A stretch of DNA of 64,000 bases from Kitasatospora sp. NA04385 (GTDB taxonomy: Bacteria > Actinomycetota > Actinomycetes > Streptomycetales > Streptomycetaceae): positions 4,252,701 to 4,316,700 of the forward strand of contig NZ_CP054919.1 of assembly GCF_013364235.1 (NCBI RefSeq), in the 5' to 3' direction. The stretch's first letter is position 1. Each line of letters starts with the position of its first letter. Made by a program: the position numbers and the translations under genes. Of this stretch, positions 8,367 to 16,274 are shown one piece after another. The notes under the pieces are model-generated. The model was given only the letters and a program-made list of their open reading frames with translations, did not search any database and was not told where the DNA came from.

Positions 8367-8407
8367 GACCTGCGCGCGAATTGCCGGTCCCGCCCGGGCA
8401 GCGGACC

Positions 8408-8650
8408 ATGGTGATCATGATGCATCAGATGCGCGCCGAGACCGGCCCGAACGGCGCCACGGACTCCGTGGTCAGCTGGCACATCGTCCGCGATGCGGAC
8501 CTCATCGCGTTGTGCGGCAGGGAGCTGTCCGCCGCCGCGCCCCTCCAGGACGCCGCCGGGTGGACCGTCGACCCCGACCACAACTGCCACACCTGCGGGG
8601 CGCTCTTCCTGCGCGAGACCCCGTACCTGCCGGGCGAGCACACCGGCTGA
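8408..8650 (+). CDS. Small Cys-rich hypothetical protein
   Basis: 80-aa protein starting at one of several clustered codons (ATG 8408, 8417, 8420 or 8429); no clear ribosome site decides. The C-terminal half carries LCGREL and DHNCHTCGALFLRE, giving a Cys, a His-Cys and a CxxC-type cluster (HxCHTC) compatible with a small metal site. Similar short proteins are common in actinomycetes, but I know no function. It lies immediately after the 14-bp array, which may contain its regulatory region. Confidence 0.6.
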   Translation: MVIMMHQMRAETGPNGATDSVVSWHIVRDADLIALCGRELSAAAPLQDAAGWTVDPDHNCHTCGALFLRETPYLPGEHTG

Positions 8651-8707
8651 GGGCTGCTCCGGCGTACTCTGGCGGGTGTCCCGACCCGTTCCGCCGGAGG
8701 TGTTCCC

Positions 8708-9331
8708 GTGGTCATCGACTCCGCCACCGACGGCCGGGTCCAGCGCGGCAACGAGACCCGACGGGCGGTGCTCGGCCGGGCCGTGCAGATCGCCTCGGTC
8801 GAGGGACTGGGCGCGCTGTCGATCGGGCGGCTGGCGACGGACCTGGGGCTGAGCAAGAGCGGCGTGTTCGCGGGCTTCGGTTCGAAGGAGGAACTGCAGC
8901 TGGCGACGGTCCGGGCGGCCCGGCGGATCTTCTACGACCGGGTGGTGACCCCGGCGCTGGAGCGTCCCGAGGGGGTGGACCGGCTGCTGGCGCTGTGTGA
9001 GTCCTGGCTCGACTACTCGCGCGGCCGGGTCTTCGACGGCGGCTGCTTCTTCTACTCGGTGACGGCCGAGTTCGACGCCCAGCCCGGCCCGGTGCGGGAC
9101 GCGCTGGCCCAGTCGGCGCTGGAGTGGGAGGCCCTGGTGGTCGACCTGGCCCGGGCGGCCGAGGCGGCCGGCGAGCTGCCCGCGGGCACCGACCCGGAGG
9201 AACTGGCCATGCTGCTGACCGGTCTGATGGACAGCGCCAACAGCCTCGCGGTGCTGCACGACGACCCGTCCCGCTACGACCGGACGATGCGGGCGGCCCG
9301 CCGCCTGCTCGGTCTCCCTCCGGCGGCCTGA
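8708..9331 (+). CDS. TetR family transcriptional regulator
   Basis: 207-aa TetR repressor. The GTG at 8708 lies 7 bases after CGGAGG. The N-terminal HTH (about residues 18-64) shows LGALSIGRLATDLGLSKSG and FGSKEELQLAT, the typical TetR recognition and post-HTH helices. The C-terminal ligand domain resembles the TetR_C_16/YxaF-like group (DGGCFFYSVTAEFD). It may control the alpha/beta hydrolase downstream, whose promoter contains a palindrome (9598-9613); that link is inference. The stop codon lies inside a 9-bp repeat. Confidence 0.88.
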   Translation: MVIDSATDGRVQRGNETRRAVLGRAVQIASVEGLGALSIGRLATDLGLSKSGVFAGFGSKEELQLATVRAARRIFYDRVVTPALERPEGVDRLLALCESWLDYSRGRVFDGGCFFYSVTAEFDAQPGPVRDALAQSALEWEALVVDLARAAEAAGELPAGTDPEELAMLLTGLMDSANSLAVLHDDPSRYDRTMRAARRLLGLPPAA

Positions 9332-9446
9332 CCGGCCTGACCGGCCTGGCTGCCCTTCCGGCTGCCGCCCACCATCCTCCGGCGGCCTGACCGGCCTGAC
9401 CGGCCTGACCGGCCTGACCGGCCTGACCGGCCTGACCGGCCTGACC
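9325..9446. repeat. GGCCTGACC 9-bp tandem repeat, two blocks
   Basis: Two perfect copies at 9325-9342 include the TetR stop codon, and seven perfect copies occupy 9384-9446. A CCTCCGGC-led segment of about 30 bp is present at both 9317 and 9376, so the second block looks like a duplication that then expanded. Downstream to 9560 the sequence is low-complexity CACC/CGTC-rich. Minus-strand frames through it read GQAGQA and are not genes. Confidence 0.85.
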
Positions 9447-9597
9447 GCCCGCCGCCCGTCGACTGCTGCCCACCACCCGTCGACCGCTGCCCGTCACTCA
9501 CCGCCCGTCACCCACCACGTACCACCCACCACCCGTCGCCCCGCCGGAGTCTGCCGGCTCGCGCCTTCTCGGTGTGCCTCTCCGCGCCCTCAAAACT

Positions 9598-9620
9598 GCA
9601 CGAACGGTCGTGCTAATATT
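9598..9620 (+). promoter_or_regulatory. Promoter with operator palindrome; probable leaderless start
   Basis: GCACGA-ACGG-TCGTGC at 9598-9613 is a perfect 6-bp-arm palindrome. It abuts the -10 hexamer TAATAT (9614-9619), which is followed by only 7 bases before the ATG at 9627. Transcription would start at or next to the ATG, giving a leaderless message. No good -35 is seen. A repressor bound here would block RNA polymerase; the neighbouring TetR is a candidate (inference). Confidence 0.55.
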
Positions 9621-9626
9621 CCGCCC

Positions 9627-10658
9627 ATGGTAGCTACCGCTCTCGTGCGCACCGCGTTGAACGCCACCTCCCGGGTCGCCACCGCCCCGCCGGGGCGGGT
9701 GGTCTTCGAGCTCTTCCGGCATCCGATGCGCCGCAGCCGGGTCCGTCCCGCCGAGCGCGAGCTGCACGACCGTGCGACCACCGAGGAGCTGGTGGTGAAC
9801 GGCAAGCGGGTGCGGGTCTACCGGTGGGGTGACGGCGGGCGGCCGGTGCTGCTGGTGCACGGGTGGCGGTCCCGGGCGTCCCGGTTCACCCCGTACGTGC
9901 AGGGGCTGCTGGACCTCGGGATGAGCCCGGTGGCCTTCGACGCGCCCGCTCACGGTGACTCCGGGGGGCGGAGCGTCACGATCCTGGAGTACCGCGAGCT
10001 GATCGGTCGGCTCTCCGAGCGGTACGGCCCGTTCGAGGCCGCCGTCACGCACTCCTTCGGGGCCTGCTGCACCCTCCTCGCGATGGCCGAGGGGGTGCCG
10101 GTGGGGCGGCTCGTCTCGATCGCGGGGCTTGCCGAATTCGGTTACCTGGTCGAGGCGTTCACGGCCATCCTGGGCCTGAACGAGCGCCTGGAGCGGGACT
10201 TGGCGCGGCGGATCGAGCAGGTCCTGCTGCCGGGCGCCGGGGACATCTGGCAGCGCTTCGACGCCACCCGCCGCCCGGAGCTGGTCACCGCGCCGATCCT
10301 GGCGGTGCACGACGAGGGTGACGACGTCGTCCCGTACCGCCAGTCGCAGCTGCTGCGCGCGGCGTACGGCGAGGAGCAGTTGCGCCTGATCACCACCCGG
10401 GGGCTCGGCCACCGCCGGGTGCTGTCCGAGCCGACGGTGGTCGACAACGTGCTGGCCTTCCTGTCCGAGCCGTTGCCAGTGCCAGTGCCAGTGCCAGTGC
10501 CAGTGCCAGTGCCGGTGCCGGTGCCGGTGCCGTCGGTCGGGCCTGCCGCGCTGCCGACGTCGGTTGCGCCGGTTGCGTCGGCAGCGCCGGTCGCGCCGTT
10601 GGCGGAGGCGGCTGAGGCGGTTGAGGCGGCGGAGCCCCCCGCGGTCCCGGTCGCCTGA
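9627..10658 (+). CDS. Alpha/beta hydrolase with Pro-Val repeat tail
   Basis: 343-aa serine hydrolase of unknown substrate. The core shows the oxyanion-type VLLVHGWRSR, the nucleophile elbow THSFGACC (Ser about residue 142), acid residue in HDEGDDVVPY and catalytic His in GLGHRRVL. After the core, a (Pro-Val)9 run encoded by a hexanucleotide repeat leads to an Ala/Pro/Val-rich tail of about 50 residues with no recognisable domain. No ribosome site precedes the ATG; the -10 sits 7 bases upstream, so translation is probably leaderless. Confidence 0.85.
   Translation: MVATALVRTALNATSRVATAPPGRVVFELFRHPMRRSRVRPAERELHDRATTEELVVNGKRVRVYRWGDGGRPVLLVHGWRSRASRFTPYVQGLLDLGMSPVAFDAPAHGDSGGRSVTILEYRELIGRLSERYGPFEAAVTHSFGACCTLLAMAEGVPVGRLVSIAGLAEFGYLVEAFTAILGLNERLERDLARRIEQVLLPGAGDIWQRFDATRRPELVTAPILAVHDEGDDVVPYRQSQLLRAAYGEEQLRLITTRGLGHRRVLSEPTVVDNVLAFLSEPLPVPVPVPVPVPVPVPVPVPSVGPAALPTSVAPVASAAPVAPLAEAAEAVEAAEPPAVPVA
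10476..10529 (+). repeat. In-frame CCAGTG/CCGGTG hexanucleotide repeat
   Basis: Six CCAGTG followed by three CCGGTG units, 54 bp, encoding alternating Pro-Val at the end of the hydrolase domain. Because the unit is six bases, slippage changes tail length without shifting frame. Confidence 0.95.
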
Positions 10659-10743
10659 CGGAGGGCCGACGGGAACGCCGAACGGCCGGTCCTGCGCACG
10701 TGGCGCGGGACCGGCCGTCCGGGGCGGTGGGCCGGGCGGGTGC

Positions 10744-10980
10744 TCAGCCGCCGCTCTTGCGGCGGAAGGTGCGCTTGCCGCCGGCCGCGCCGTGGGTGCC
10801 GTGGATCTTCGAGTCGCCGCCGGGGCCGCCGTTTGAGCCCCGGCCCCCGTTGCCCTTGCGCTGCAACGCGGCCAGGAACTTGGCCTTCTGGTCTTCCGGG
10901 GCGGCGGCCTCGGTGCCGGTGTCGGCGTCGGCGGTGGCGTCCGGCGCGGGCTCGGCGGCTGGGGCGGTGTCGCTGCTCAT
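10744..10980 (-). CDS. DUF5302 family small protein
   Basis: 78-aa actinobacterial protein of unknown function. The ATG at 10980 follows AGGAGG. The N-terminal half is acidic and Ala-rich. The C-terminal half has the family signature: KAKFLAALQRK, then DSKIHGTHG, then RTFRRKSGG. Basic and low in hydrophobic residues, so probably cytosolic and possibly nucleic-acid associated (inference). Convergent with the hydrolase gene. Confidence 0.8.
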   Translation of the reverse strand: MSSDTAPAAEPAPDATADADTGTEAAAPEDQKAKFLAALQRKGNGGRGSNGGPGGDSKIHGTHGAAGGKRTFRRKSGG

Positions 10981-11158
10981 TCGGGACCTCCTGGACGGGA
11001 AGCTGGTGTGCTGGAGCACACCCTGTCATGCCGACCGGGGGTGCTGTCAGCCGATATCGCCGTCGGCGGGCCCCGGCGCGCCGCGTCCGGCGGCCGTGGG
11101 GCCGCCGTCCGGTCGCCGTCCGGACGCCGTCCGACCGTATGGGGCGGGGCGGGACGGG

Positions 11159-11290
11159 TCAGCCCTGGCGGGCCGTGCCGTGCGGGTGCTGCCGGTCGTC
11201 GCGGTACTCCAGGCCGCCCATCATGAACAGCAGGGCGAGGATCGGGAAGCCGATCGAGGCGATCACCAGTACGAAGAACTGCCAGACCAT
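11159..11290 (-). CDS. 43-aa single-TM small membrane protein
   Basis: Very short gene. The ATG at 11290 follows AGGAG at 8-base spacing. It encodes one hydrophobic helix (VWQFFVLVIASIGFPILALL) followed by a charged tail, EYRDDRQHPH. Function is unknown. The good ribosome site and clear membrane helix support it as real. A longer in-frame extension upstream lacks such support. Confidence 0.65.
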   Translation of the reverse strand: MVWQFFVLVIASIGFPILALLFMMGGLEYRDDRQHPHGTARQG

Positions 11291-11464
11291 GGGGACGCTC
11301 CTGTCGCGGACGTCGGGCACGGGGACAAGGACGGGGACGGAGGGGCGAGGGCGGTTGATTGCCCGGTTTCGCACCATTATGTCCGATCAGCGCCCGACCA
11401 CTCCCGGGAGGGAACACGGTCGTCCCCCTGTTCGGGACCGGGCGGCGGCCGCAGACTGGTGGGC

Positions 11465-12286
11465 ATGCGGGTAGAGCTGGCAGTCGAAGCACGCCGTCCC
11501 GACCGGGCCAACGAGGACTTCGCGGTCGCCACCCCGGAGGCGCTCGTCCTCCTGGACGGCTCCAGCGCCCCGGACTCCCTGCCGTCCGGCTGCACCCACG
11601 GCATCGCCTGGTACGTGCGCCGCCTCGGGGTGCACCTGCTGGCCAGGCTCACCGACCGGGTCGACCGTCCGATCGCCGACTGCCTCTCCGACGCGATCGC
11701 CGAGACCGCCGCGCTGCACGGCGGCGCCTGCGACCTGGCGAACCCGGCCACGCCCGCCGCCATGGTGGTCGCCGCCCGGCTGCGCGAGGACACCCTGGAG
11801 TACCTGGCGCTCGGCGACTCCCTGCTGGTGCTGCACCTCAAGGACGGTCCGCCCCGGGTGATCGGCGACAACCAACGCTTCCCCGGCGGCGAGGCGCTGC
11901 GCCGGCAGATCTGGTCGACCGTTCCGGGCACCGCCGAGCGGGCCGCGCTGTACATGCGGTACGCGGTCGCCGTCCGGGCCGCCCGCAACACCGGGCGCGG
12001 CCCGTGGATCGCCGCCGCCACCCCGCACGCCGCCGCGCACGCCGAGACCGGCACCGTCGCCCGGGCCGACCTGCACGGCGTGGCCGCCCTCTCCGACGGT
12101 GCCGCCCGCTACACCGACCGCCTGGGGCTGGGCAGTTGGGCCGACGCCGTGCGACTGCTGGCGGAGGCGGGACCGGCCGAGCTGATCGCCCAGGTCCGGG
12201 CCGCCGAGCGCACCGACGCCGCCTGCCTGCGCTGGCCCCGCGGCAAGGCGCACGACGACGCGGCCGCGCTCTACGCCCGCCTCTGA
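11465..12286 (+). CDS. PP2C-like protein phosphatase domain protein
   Basis: 273-aa protein resembling PPM/PP2C serine-threonine phosphatases. Recognisable elements are NEDFAVATPEALVLLDGS near the N-terminus (metal-binding Asp), LEYLALGDSLLVL in the middle and VAALSDGAARYTDRLG near residue 220. Similar stand-alone actinobacterial proteins are annotated as phosphatases without known substrate. The first metal site is loosely conserved, so catalytic activity is uncertain. The ATG at 11465 has only a weak GGTGGG upstream. Confidence 0.7.
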   Translation: MRVELAVEARRPDRANEDFAVATPEALVLLDGSSAPDSLPSGCTHGIAWYVRRLGVHLLARLTDRVDRPIADCLSDAIAETAALHGGACDLANPATPAAMVVAARLREDTLEYLALGDSLLVLHLKDGPPRVIGDNQRFPGGEALRRQIWSTVPGTAERAALYMRYAVAVRAARNTGRGPWIAAATPHAAAHAETGTVARADLHGVAALSDGAARYTDRLGLGSWADAVRLLAEAGPAELIAQVRAAERTDAACLRWPRGKAHDDAAALYARL

Positions 12287-12358
12287 CCCCGGATCAGCCC
12301 GGCCCCGACCCCGACCTCAGCCCCGGCCCGGCGCCCGTCCGTCAGTTCCGCCCGCCCG

Positions 12359-12916
12359 TCAGTTCCGGCCGTCCGCCACGAACACCGCCCGCTGCGCCGT
12401 CCCGTCCGGTGCGGTGTACCCGGCCACCGCCTCGCCCGGCGCGGGCTCCCCGGCGGGGCCGACGGGCACCAGCACCCGGCGCAGCACCGGTACGGCCGGG
12501 CCCGCCGTCGGGGCCACCGCCACGCCGTCGTCCACCGTGTCGCTCTCGTGCTGCATCTGCGGCACCGCCTCCCCGCTCAGCAGCCGCGCCAACTGCTCGC
12601 TCGCCACCGGGTCCTGGGCCGCGTCGTAGAGCCAGCGCGCGCCCAGCACCCCGTGCACGGCCGTCCCGATCAGCGCCCCGGCCGGGGCTCCCTCCAGCGG
12701 CGCGCCCCGGTAGGCCATCGGCACCAGGTAGGCGTCCCGGTCGTCGGTCACCACCAGCAGTTCGATGCCCACCTCGCCCGCCGGATCGTCCAGCCGGAAC
12801 CCGCCGGCCCGCGCCAACTCGCCGCCGCCGGGCCGGAACCAGTCCTGTTCCGGCAGCCACTTCGCCAGCATCTCCAGCTTGTCCGGCTCGATCGTGGTGT
12901 CGTGGATCGTCGCCAT
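12359..12916 (-). CDS. Maltokinase N-terminal cap-like domain protein
   Basis: 185-aa cytosolic protein. The ATG at 12916 follows AAGGAG. The opening segment (IEPDKLEMLAKWLPEQDWF), then FRLDDPAGEVGIELLVV and MAYRGAPLEGA and GVLGARWLYD, matches the cap domain that forms the N-terminus of actinobacterial maltokinase (Pep2/Mak). Here it stands alone with no kinase domain. Function is unknown; binding a sugar or an enzyme partner is inference. It is convergent with the PP2C-like gene. Confidence 0.7.
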   Translation of the reverse strand: MATIHDTTIEPDKLEMLAKWLPEQDWFRPGGGELARAGGFRLDDPAGEVGIELLVVTDDRDAYLVPMAYRGAPLEGAPAGALIGTAVHGVLGARWLYDAAQDPVASEQLARLLSGEAVPQMQHESDTVDDGVAVAPTAGPAVPVLRRVLVPVGPAGEPAPGEAVAGYTAPDGTAQRAVFVADGRN

Positions 12917-13013
12917 TGCCGCTCCTTCGGTCCGGTGTTCCCGTTGCCCTCCAGCCTACGAACCCACGGCCGGTAGCGTGGTGCGCGCAGCGAGGACACG
13001 GGGGAGGACGGGC

Positions 13014-13892
13014 GTGGGGATCAGGCAGGTCGGCGAGGGGGCGGGACGGCGGGCCGGGGCGGCGCTCGGGTCGGTGTCGGGCGCCGTGACGGGGGCGGTC
13101 TCGGGCGCGGTGGCCTCGGCCCGGGCCAGGGCCGGGTCGGACTGGGCGCGGCGGGCGCTGGAGACGCACCCGAAGCCGGGGGTGCCGCCGACGGAGGACT
13201 GGGAGGTCTCGCTCGCGGGGCTGGTCGGGCGGCTGCCGCACGTCCCGGGCCCGGCGGTGCGGCTGCTGCACCTGCTGGACGGGCTCGGCCAGGTCGCGGT
13301 CGGGCCGGACGAGGTCGGCTTCGACGGGGAGTCCGTCGCCTGGGGCAGGGTGCTGGAGATCCGCTGCCACAGCACCGTCGACCTGCTGCCGGACGTGGTG
13401 GTCGAGCGCGAGGTGGACCGGATCCGCGAGTTCCTGCCGCCCGTCCCCGGCCGCAAGTGGCTGGTCACCAGGGCCGCCGAGGCGCTGCTCACCGTCGCCC
13501 TGGCGGCGACCGCCGCCGCCGAGCGGCAGGAGCGCTCACTGCCCTGCGAGATCGTCGCCAAGAACCTGATCGGCCGTCCGAAGAACCTGGCCGGCGGCCT
13601 GTTCGCCGCCTCCGCGCTCACCCTGATCCCGGAGGCGGGCGAGGCACTCCTCGCCGTCGCCCGGGAACGCGGCATCCCGGTCACCGTCGTCGACGACCCG
13701 ATGACCGGACTGCACGCCGAGCGCGCCGCCCAACTCCGCGGCGCCACCGACCGGCTCACCGAGGCACTGCGCCGCCTGCGGGCCGCCGAGACCGACCCCG
13801 AGACCGGCCCCGACCGGGACAAGGCCGCGGCGGGCGCCGCCGTGCTCGCCGAACTCGACCTGCCGCCCGCCCCGCGCCCGCCCCGGGACTGA
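13014..13892 (+). CDS. Conserved hypothetical actinobacterial protein
   Basis: 292-aa protein. The GTG at 13014 sits behind GGGGGAGG. The N-terminal 35 residues are Gly/Ala/Val-rich (SVSGAVTGAVSGAV). The body includes a helical LLHLLDGLGQVAVGPDEVGFDGE segment and a basic region, KNLIGRPKNLAGGLF. I do not recognise a domain. Its stop codon TGA (13890-13892) directly abuts the stop of the converging gene. Confidence 0.65.
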   Translation: MGIRQVGEGAGRRAGAALGSVSGAVTGAVSGAVASARARAGSDWARRALETHPKPGVPPTEDWEVSLAGLVGRLPHVPGPAVRLLHLLDGLGQVAVGPDEVGFDGESVAWGRVLEIRCHSTVDLLPDVVVEREVDRIREFLPPVPGRKWLVTRAAEALLTVALAATAAAERQERSLPCEIVAKNLIGRPKNLAGGLFAASALTLIPEAGEALLAVARERGIPVTVVDDPMTGLHAERAAQLRGATDRLTEALRRLRAAETDPETGPDRDKAAAGAAVLAELDLPPAPRPPRD

Positions 13893-14135
13893 TCAGGGGC
13901 GGTGGTAGGCGGCCCAGAGTTCTTCGCTGCCGTCGCGTGATCTCCGGTGCCCGTAGCGGTCGGACTCACCGAGGACGGACAGCACCGCACCGTGGTCCGT
14001 GCCGCTGTCGCCGGAGTTCACCGGAAACCTGATGCGGACCCCCCCGGCGACTTCCGACACCTGCACTTCCGCACCCGTCAACGCCGCCAAGCGGGACGCC
14101 GCCTCCCACGCCCTGCGAGCGGTCTCGTCCGTCAC
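13893..14135 (-). CDS. Small hypothetical protein, accessory type
   Basis: 80-aa protein with a helical N-terminus (ARRAWEAASRLAALTGAEVQ) and a beta-like centre (GGVRIRFPVNSGD). The GTG start at 14135 overlaps the TGA of an upstream reading frame (GTGA, 14132-14135) and has GGAGG close upstream, so it looks like the second gene of a once translationally coupled pair. The first gene survives only as a tail (see 14132-14245). Confidence 0.55.
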   Translation of the reverse strand: MTDETARRAWEAASRLAALTGAEVQVSEVAGGVRIRFPVNSGDSGTDHGAVLSVLGESDRYGHRRSRDGSEELWAAYHRP

Positions 14136-14245
14136 AGCTCCTCCACCACGCGCCCCAGCGGGGTGAGTTCGCCCAGCGTGGTGATGCCCTCCCGCCCGTC
14201 CCGCAGGCTCCGGCCCGAGGGCGGGACGGCTCCCGCTGCCGCCGG
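14132..14245 (-). pseudogene. 3' relic of the gene that preceded the 80-aa protein
   Basis: An open frame ends in a protein-like tail (REGITTLGELTPLGRVVEEL) with its TGA overlapping the next start. The frame closes at a stop (14246-14248) about 37 codons upstream without any ATG, GTG or TTG. It therefore appears to be the C-terminal remnant of a deleted gene. Confidence 0.4.
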
Positions 14246-14331
14246 TCAACTGACGAGCAGTCAGTCCGATGGAGTCGTAGTCTCGAAGAAGGCCCGAATG
14301 CCCCCGGGGGCTTCGAGCGCGCCTCTGCCTA

Positions 14332-15021
14332 TTGCCAGGGGTGACTCGGAAGACCGTAGAGCGCTGGCTGGCCGATCCGGACCGCGTGCCGCACCCACGG
14401 AACCGTGAGGACGCCTGCAGGGCGTTGGGAGTTGACGAAGAGATGATCTGGCCGCAGGTAGTGAAGGACAAGATCAAGACGGGGCACGACAGGGAGTTGG
14501 TCCACTCCTACCCGTACCGGTCGGCCTGTCCGTCCACCGTGTGGGGGGAGCTGATCGGGAAGGCCGCCGAGAACGTGTTCTTCGCCGGCTATACCAACTA
14601 CTTCGTCTGGCTGGAACAGCCGAACTTCGCCGAGACGCTGCGCCGCAAGCTCGAAGCGGGGTGCCGGGTGCGGTTCCTCCTGGGGGACCCGGACGGGGCG
14701 GTGACCCGGCAGCGGGAGGCCGTCGAAGAGACCGCGCTCACGGTCTCCACCCGCATCCGGATCACCCTCCAGTCCCTGGAGGGCATAGCGGAGTCGGAGG
14801 GGCTGGAGGCCCGGTTCAGCGCACCGGAGGACGCCACCAACCACGTCAGCCTGTCCGTTTTCCGGTTCGACGAGCAGGAGTTGGTGACTCCGCACCTGGC
14901 TCGGCTGGTCGGCCATGACTCCCCGCTCCTGCACCTGCGCCGAGTCGAGCAGGGCGGACTCTTCGACCGCTTTGCCGAACACGCGGAGGAGTTGTGGTCC
15001 AGGGGGATCCCGGTCGAGTGA
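14332..15021 (+). pseudogene. XRE-type regulator, N-terminally truncated
   Basis: About 225 residues remain. The remaining sequence begins at GVTRKTVERWLADPDRVPHP, the recognition helix and following segment of an HTH seen in Streptomyces XRE-like regulators. RALGVDEEMIWPQ and a C-terminal sensor part follow (ENVFFAGYTNYFVWLEQPNF). The first one to two HTH helices that normally precede this point are missing, and an in-frame stop lies at 14278-14280. Only a TTG (14332) could start it, with no ribosome site. It is either a 5'-deleted pseudogene or a shortened protein unlikely to bind DNA normally. Confidence 0.6.
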
Positions 15022-15094
15022 TCCGCCTCCGAACAGCACAGAGGTGCCCACTCGCCACGGGCAGGGGCCCTGCCGACTGGCTGCTCGGCACCTG

Positions 15095-15206
15095 CTCGGT
15101 GCCCGCCGCCCAGACGTCGTCCGGGCCGGTGGCGACCACGGCGGAGAGCGTCCAGTAGTCGGTGCCGAGGCCCGGGGCGGGCACCGGCCGCCAGGTCTCG
15201 CGGAAA
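15095..15206 (-). pseudogene. Fragment of a secreted beta-propeller-like protein
   Basis: One frame reads RETWRPVPAPGLGTDYW and then LSAVVATGPDDVWAAGTEQ, the repeated blade motif of Streptomyces secreted propeller proteins (typically VAATGPDDVWAVG). No start is present, and the reading becomes non-protein-like on either side. It is a short relic. Confidence 0.5.
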
Positions 15207-15261
15207 AGCCCGCCCCCACCGCTTCGCAGCCGGCGGGGGCGGGGTTCGCGCGGTGCGGGGC

Positions 15262-15855
15262 CTACTTCTCGCAGGCCACCCCGTCCCCGTCCCGGTCGAG
15301 CGCCGAGCGGTACCCGGGCTCGCCCCGGTGCAGCGGTGCGGCCCCGGCGGCCTTCGCCTCGGTGCAGTTCTTGTAGTACGCCGCCGGCTGCTCGGTGGTG
15401 CGGGACGGTTCGGGCTCGTTCTCGGTCTGCGCGGGCTCCGGAGCCACCGGCGGCGTGGTGGGCGTGGGCGCCTCCGGGGTCGGCGTCGGCGTCGGCGTCG
15501 GGCTGGGCGTCGGCTCCGGCGTGGGCGTGGGCGTCGCTTCAGGCGTGGGCGTCGGGCTCGGCGAGGGGCTGTCGCTCGCCACCGGGCTCGGCGAGGCCGT
15601 GGTGGCCGCGGGCGCGGGCGCGGGCGTGGGCTCGGTGCCCCGCTTCTCCGATCCGAAGAGCCCCGCGAGCCAGATGAACGACATCACCACGCACCACACC
15701 AGCAACAGCACCCGCACCCCCCGGTGCAGCCGCTTCGAACGCCACACCATCACCCCGGCCACCGGCGGCAGGAACACCAGCAGGGCGATCCGCAGCACCC
15801 GGTTCCCCGTCGTCCGCTGCTCCGGCGTGGTCGATGGCGTCTGGTACGGGTTCAC
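15262..15855 (-). CDS. Excalibur domain membrane protein
   Basis: 197-aa protein with two hydrophobic segments (about residues 22-38 and 47-70). A long Pro/Thr/Ser/Glu linker of P-T-P-T type spans roughly 75-150. The C-terminal excalibur calcium-binding domain has Cys in YYKNCTEAKAAG, then SALDRDGDGVACEK with the DxDxDGxxCE calcium loop. The linker suggests that the domain is displayed outside the membrane or spans the wall. The ATG is at 15855. The linker DNA is repetitive and may vary in length. Confidence 0.85.
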   Translation of the reverse strand: MNPYQTPSTTPEQRTTGNRVLRIALLVFLPPVAGVMVWRSKRLHRGVRVLLLVWCVVMSFIWLAGLFGSEKRGTEPTPAPAPAATTASPSPVASDSPSPSPTPTPEATPTPTPEPTPSPTPTPTPTPEAPTPTTPPVAPEPAQTENEPEPSRTTEQPAAYYKNCTEAKAAGAAPLHRGEPGYRSALDRDGDGVACEK

Positions 15856-16274
15856 TGGTGTGTTCCTCGGGTGATCGGATGTGAATGAGACGTGATCATC
15901 CTCGCTCCCCGCCCCGATCCTTCGTCCGCGTTCACCGAAGCCGTGACCGAACCGGAAGCAAACGATCCGAAGGCGGGACGGGGGCGGTCAACCGGACGGC
16001 GGGCGGTGCGGCGGAGGGCTCCGACGGGTGGGGTCCGGGGCCGGGCCGAGCCATGTCGAACTGCGCATTGACGATGCGTCGGATCGCTAAAGGTCTTTTT
16101 CAGTGCGCTATTTGACGGCTGATGGGGACAGCGTGAGCGCAATGCCGGTCACCCGTCGACCGTGTCGGTTTTCCACTGGTACGTGTGCTACGTTCCCCAC
16201 GCCAAGAACCAGAAAAGACGACCCCGGCGGTGCGCCAACACCCCGGGGTCCGACACCAGGAGCAAACCCTCCCG
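15856..16274. other. Intergenic region between divergent genes
   Basis: 419 bp without a supportable gene. AT-richer patches with TTGACG at 16068-16073 and 16112-16117 are candidate -35 elements for the plus-strand HTH gene, but neither has a good -10 at proper spacing. An AGGAG at 16258-16262 lies 12 bases before the ATG at 16275. Confidence 0.5.

Noticed and set aside
9274-9501. Minus-strand frame reading GRSGRSGRS and GQAGQA
   Set aside because: By-product of the 9-bp GGCCTGACC repeat.
14332-15021. Intact XRE regulator starting at TTG 14332
   Set aside because: Starts inside the HTH, lacks a ribosome site and has an in-frame stop shortly upstream; better treated as 5'-truncated.
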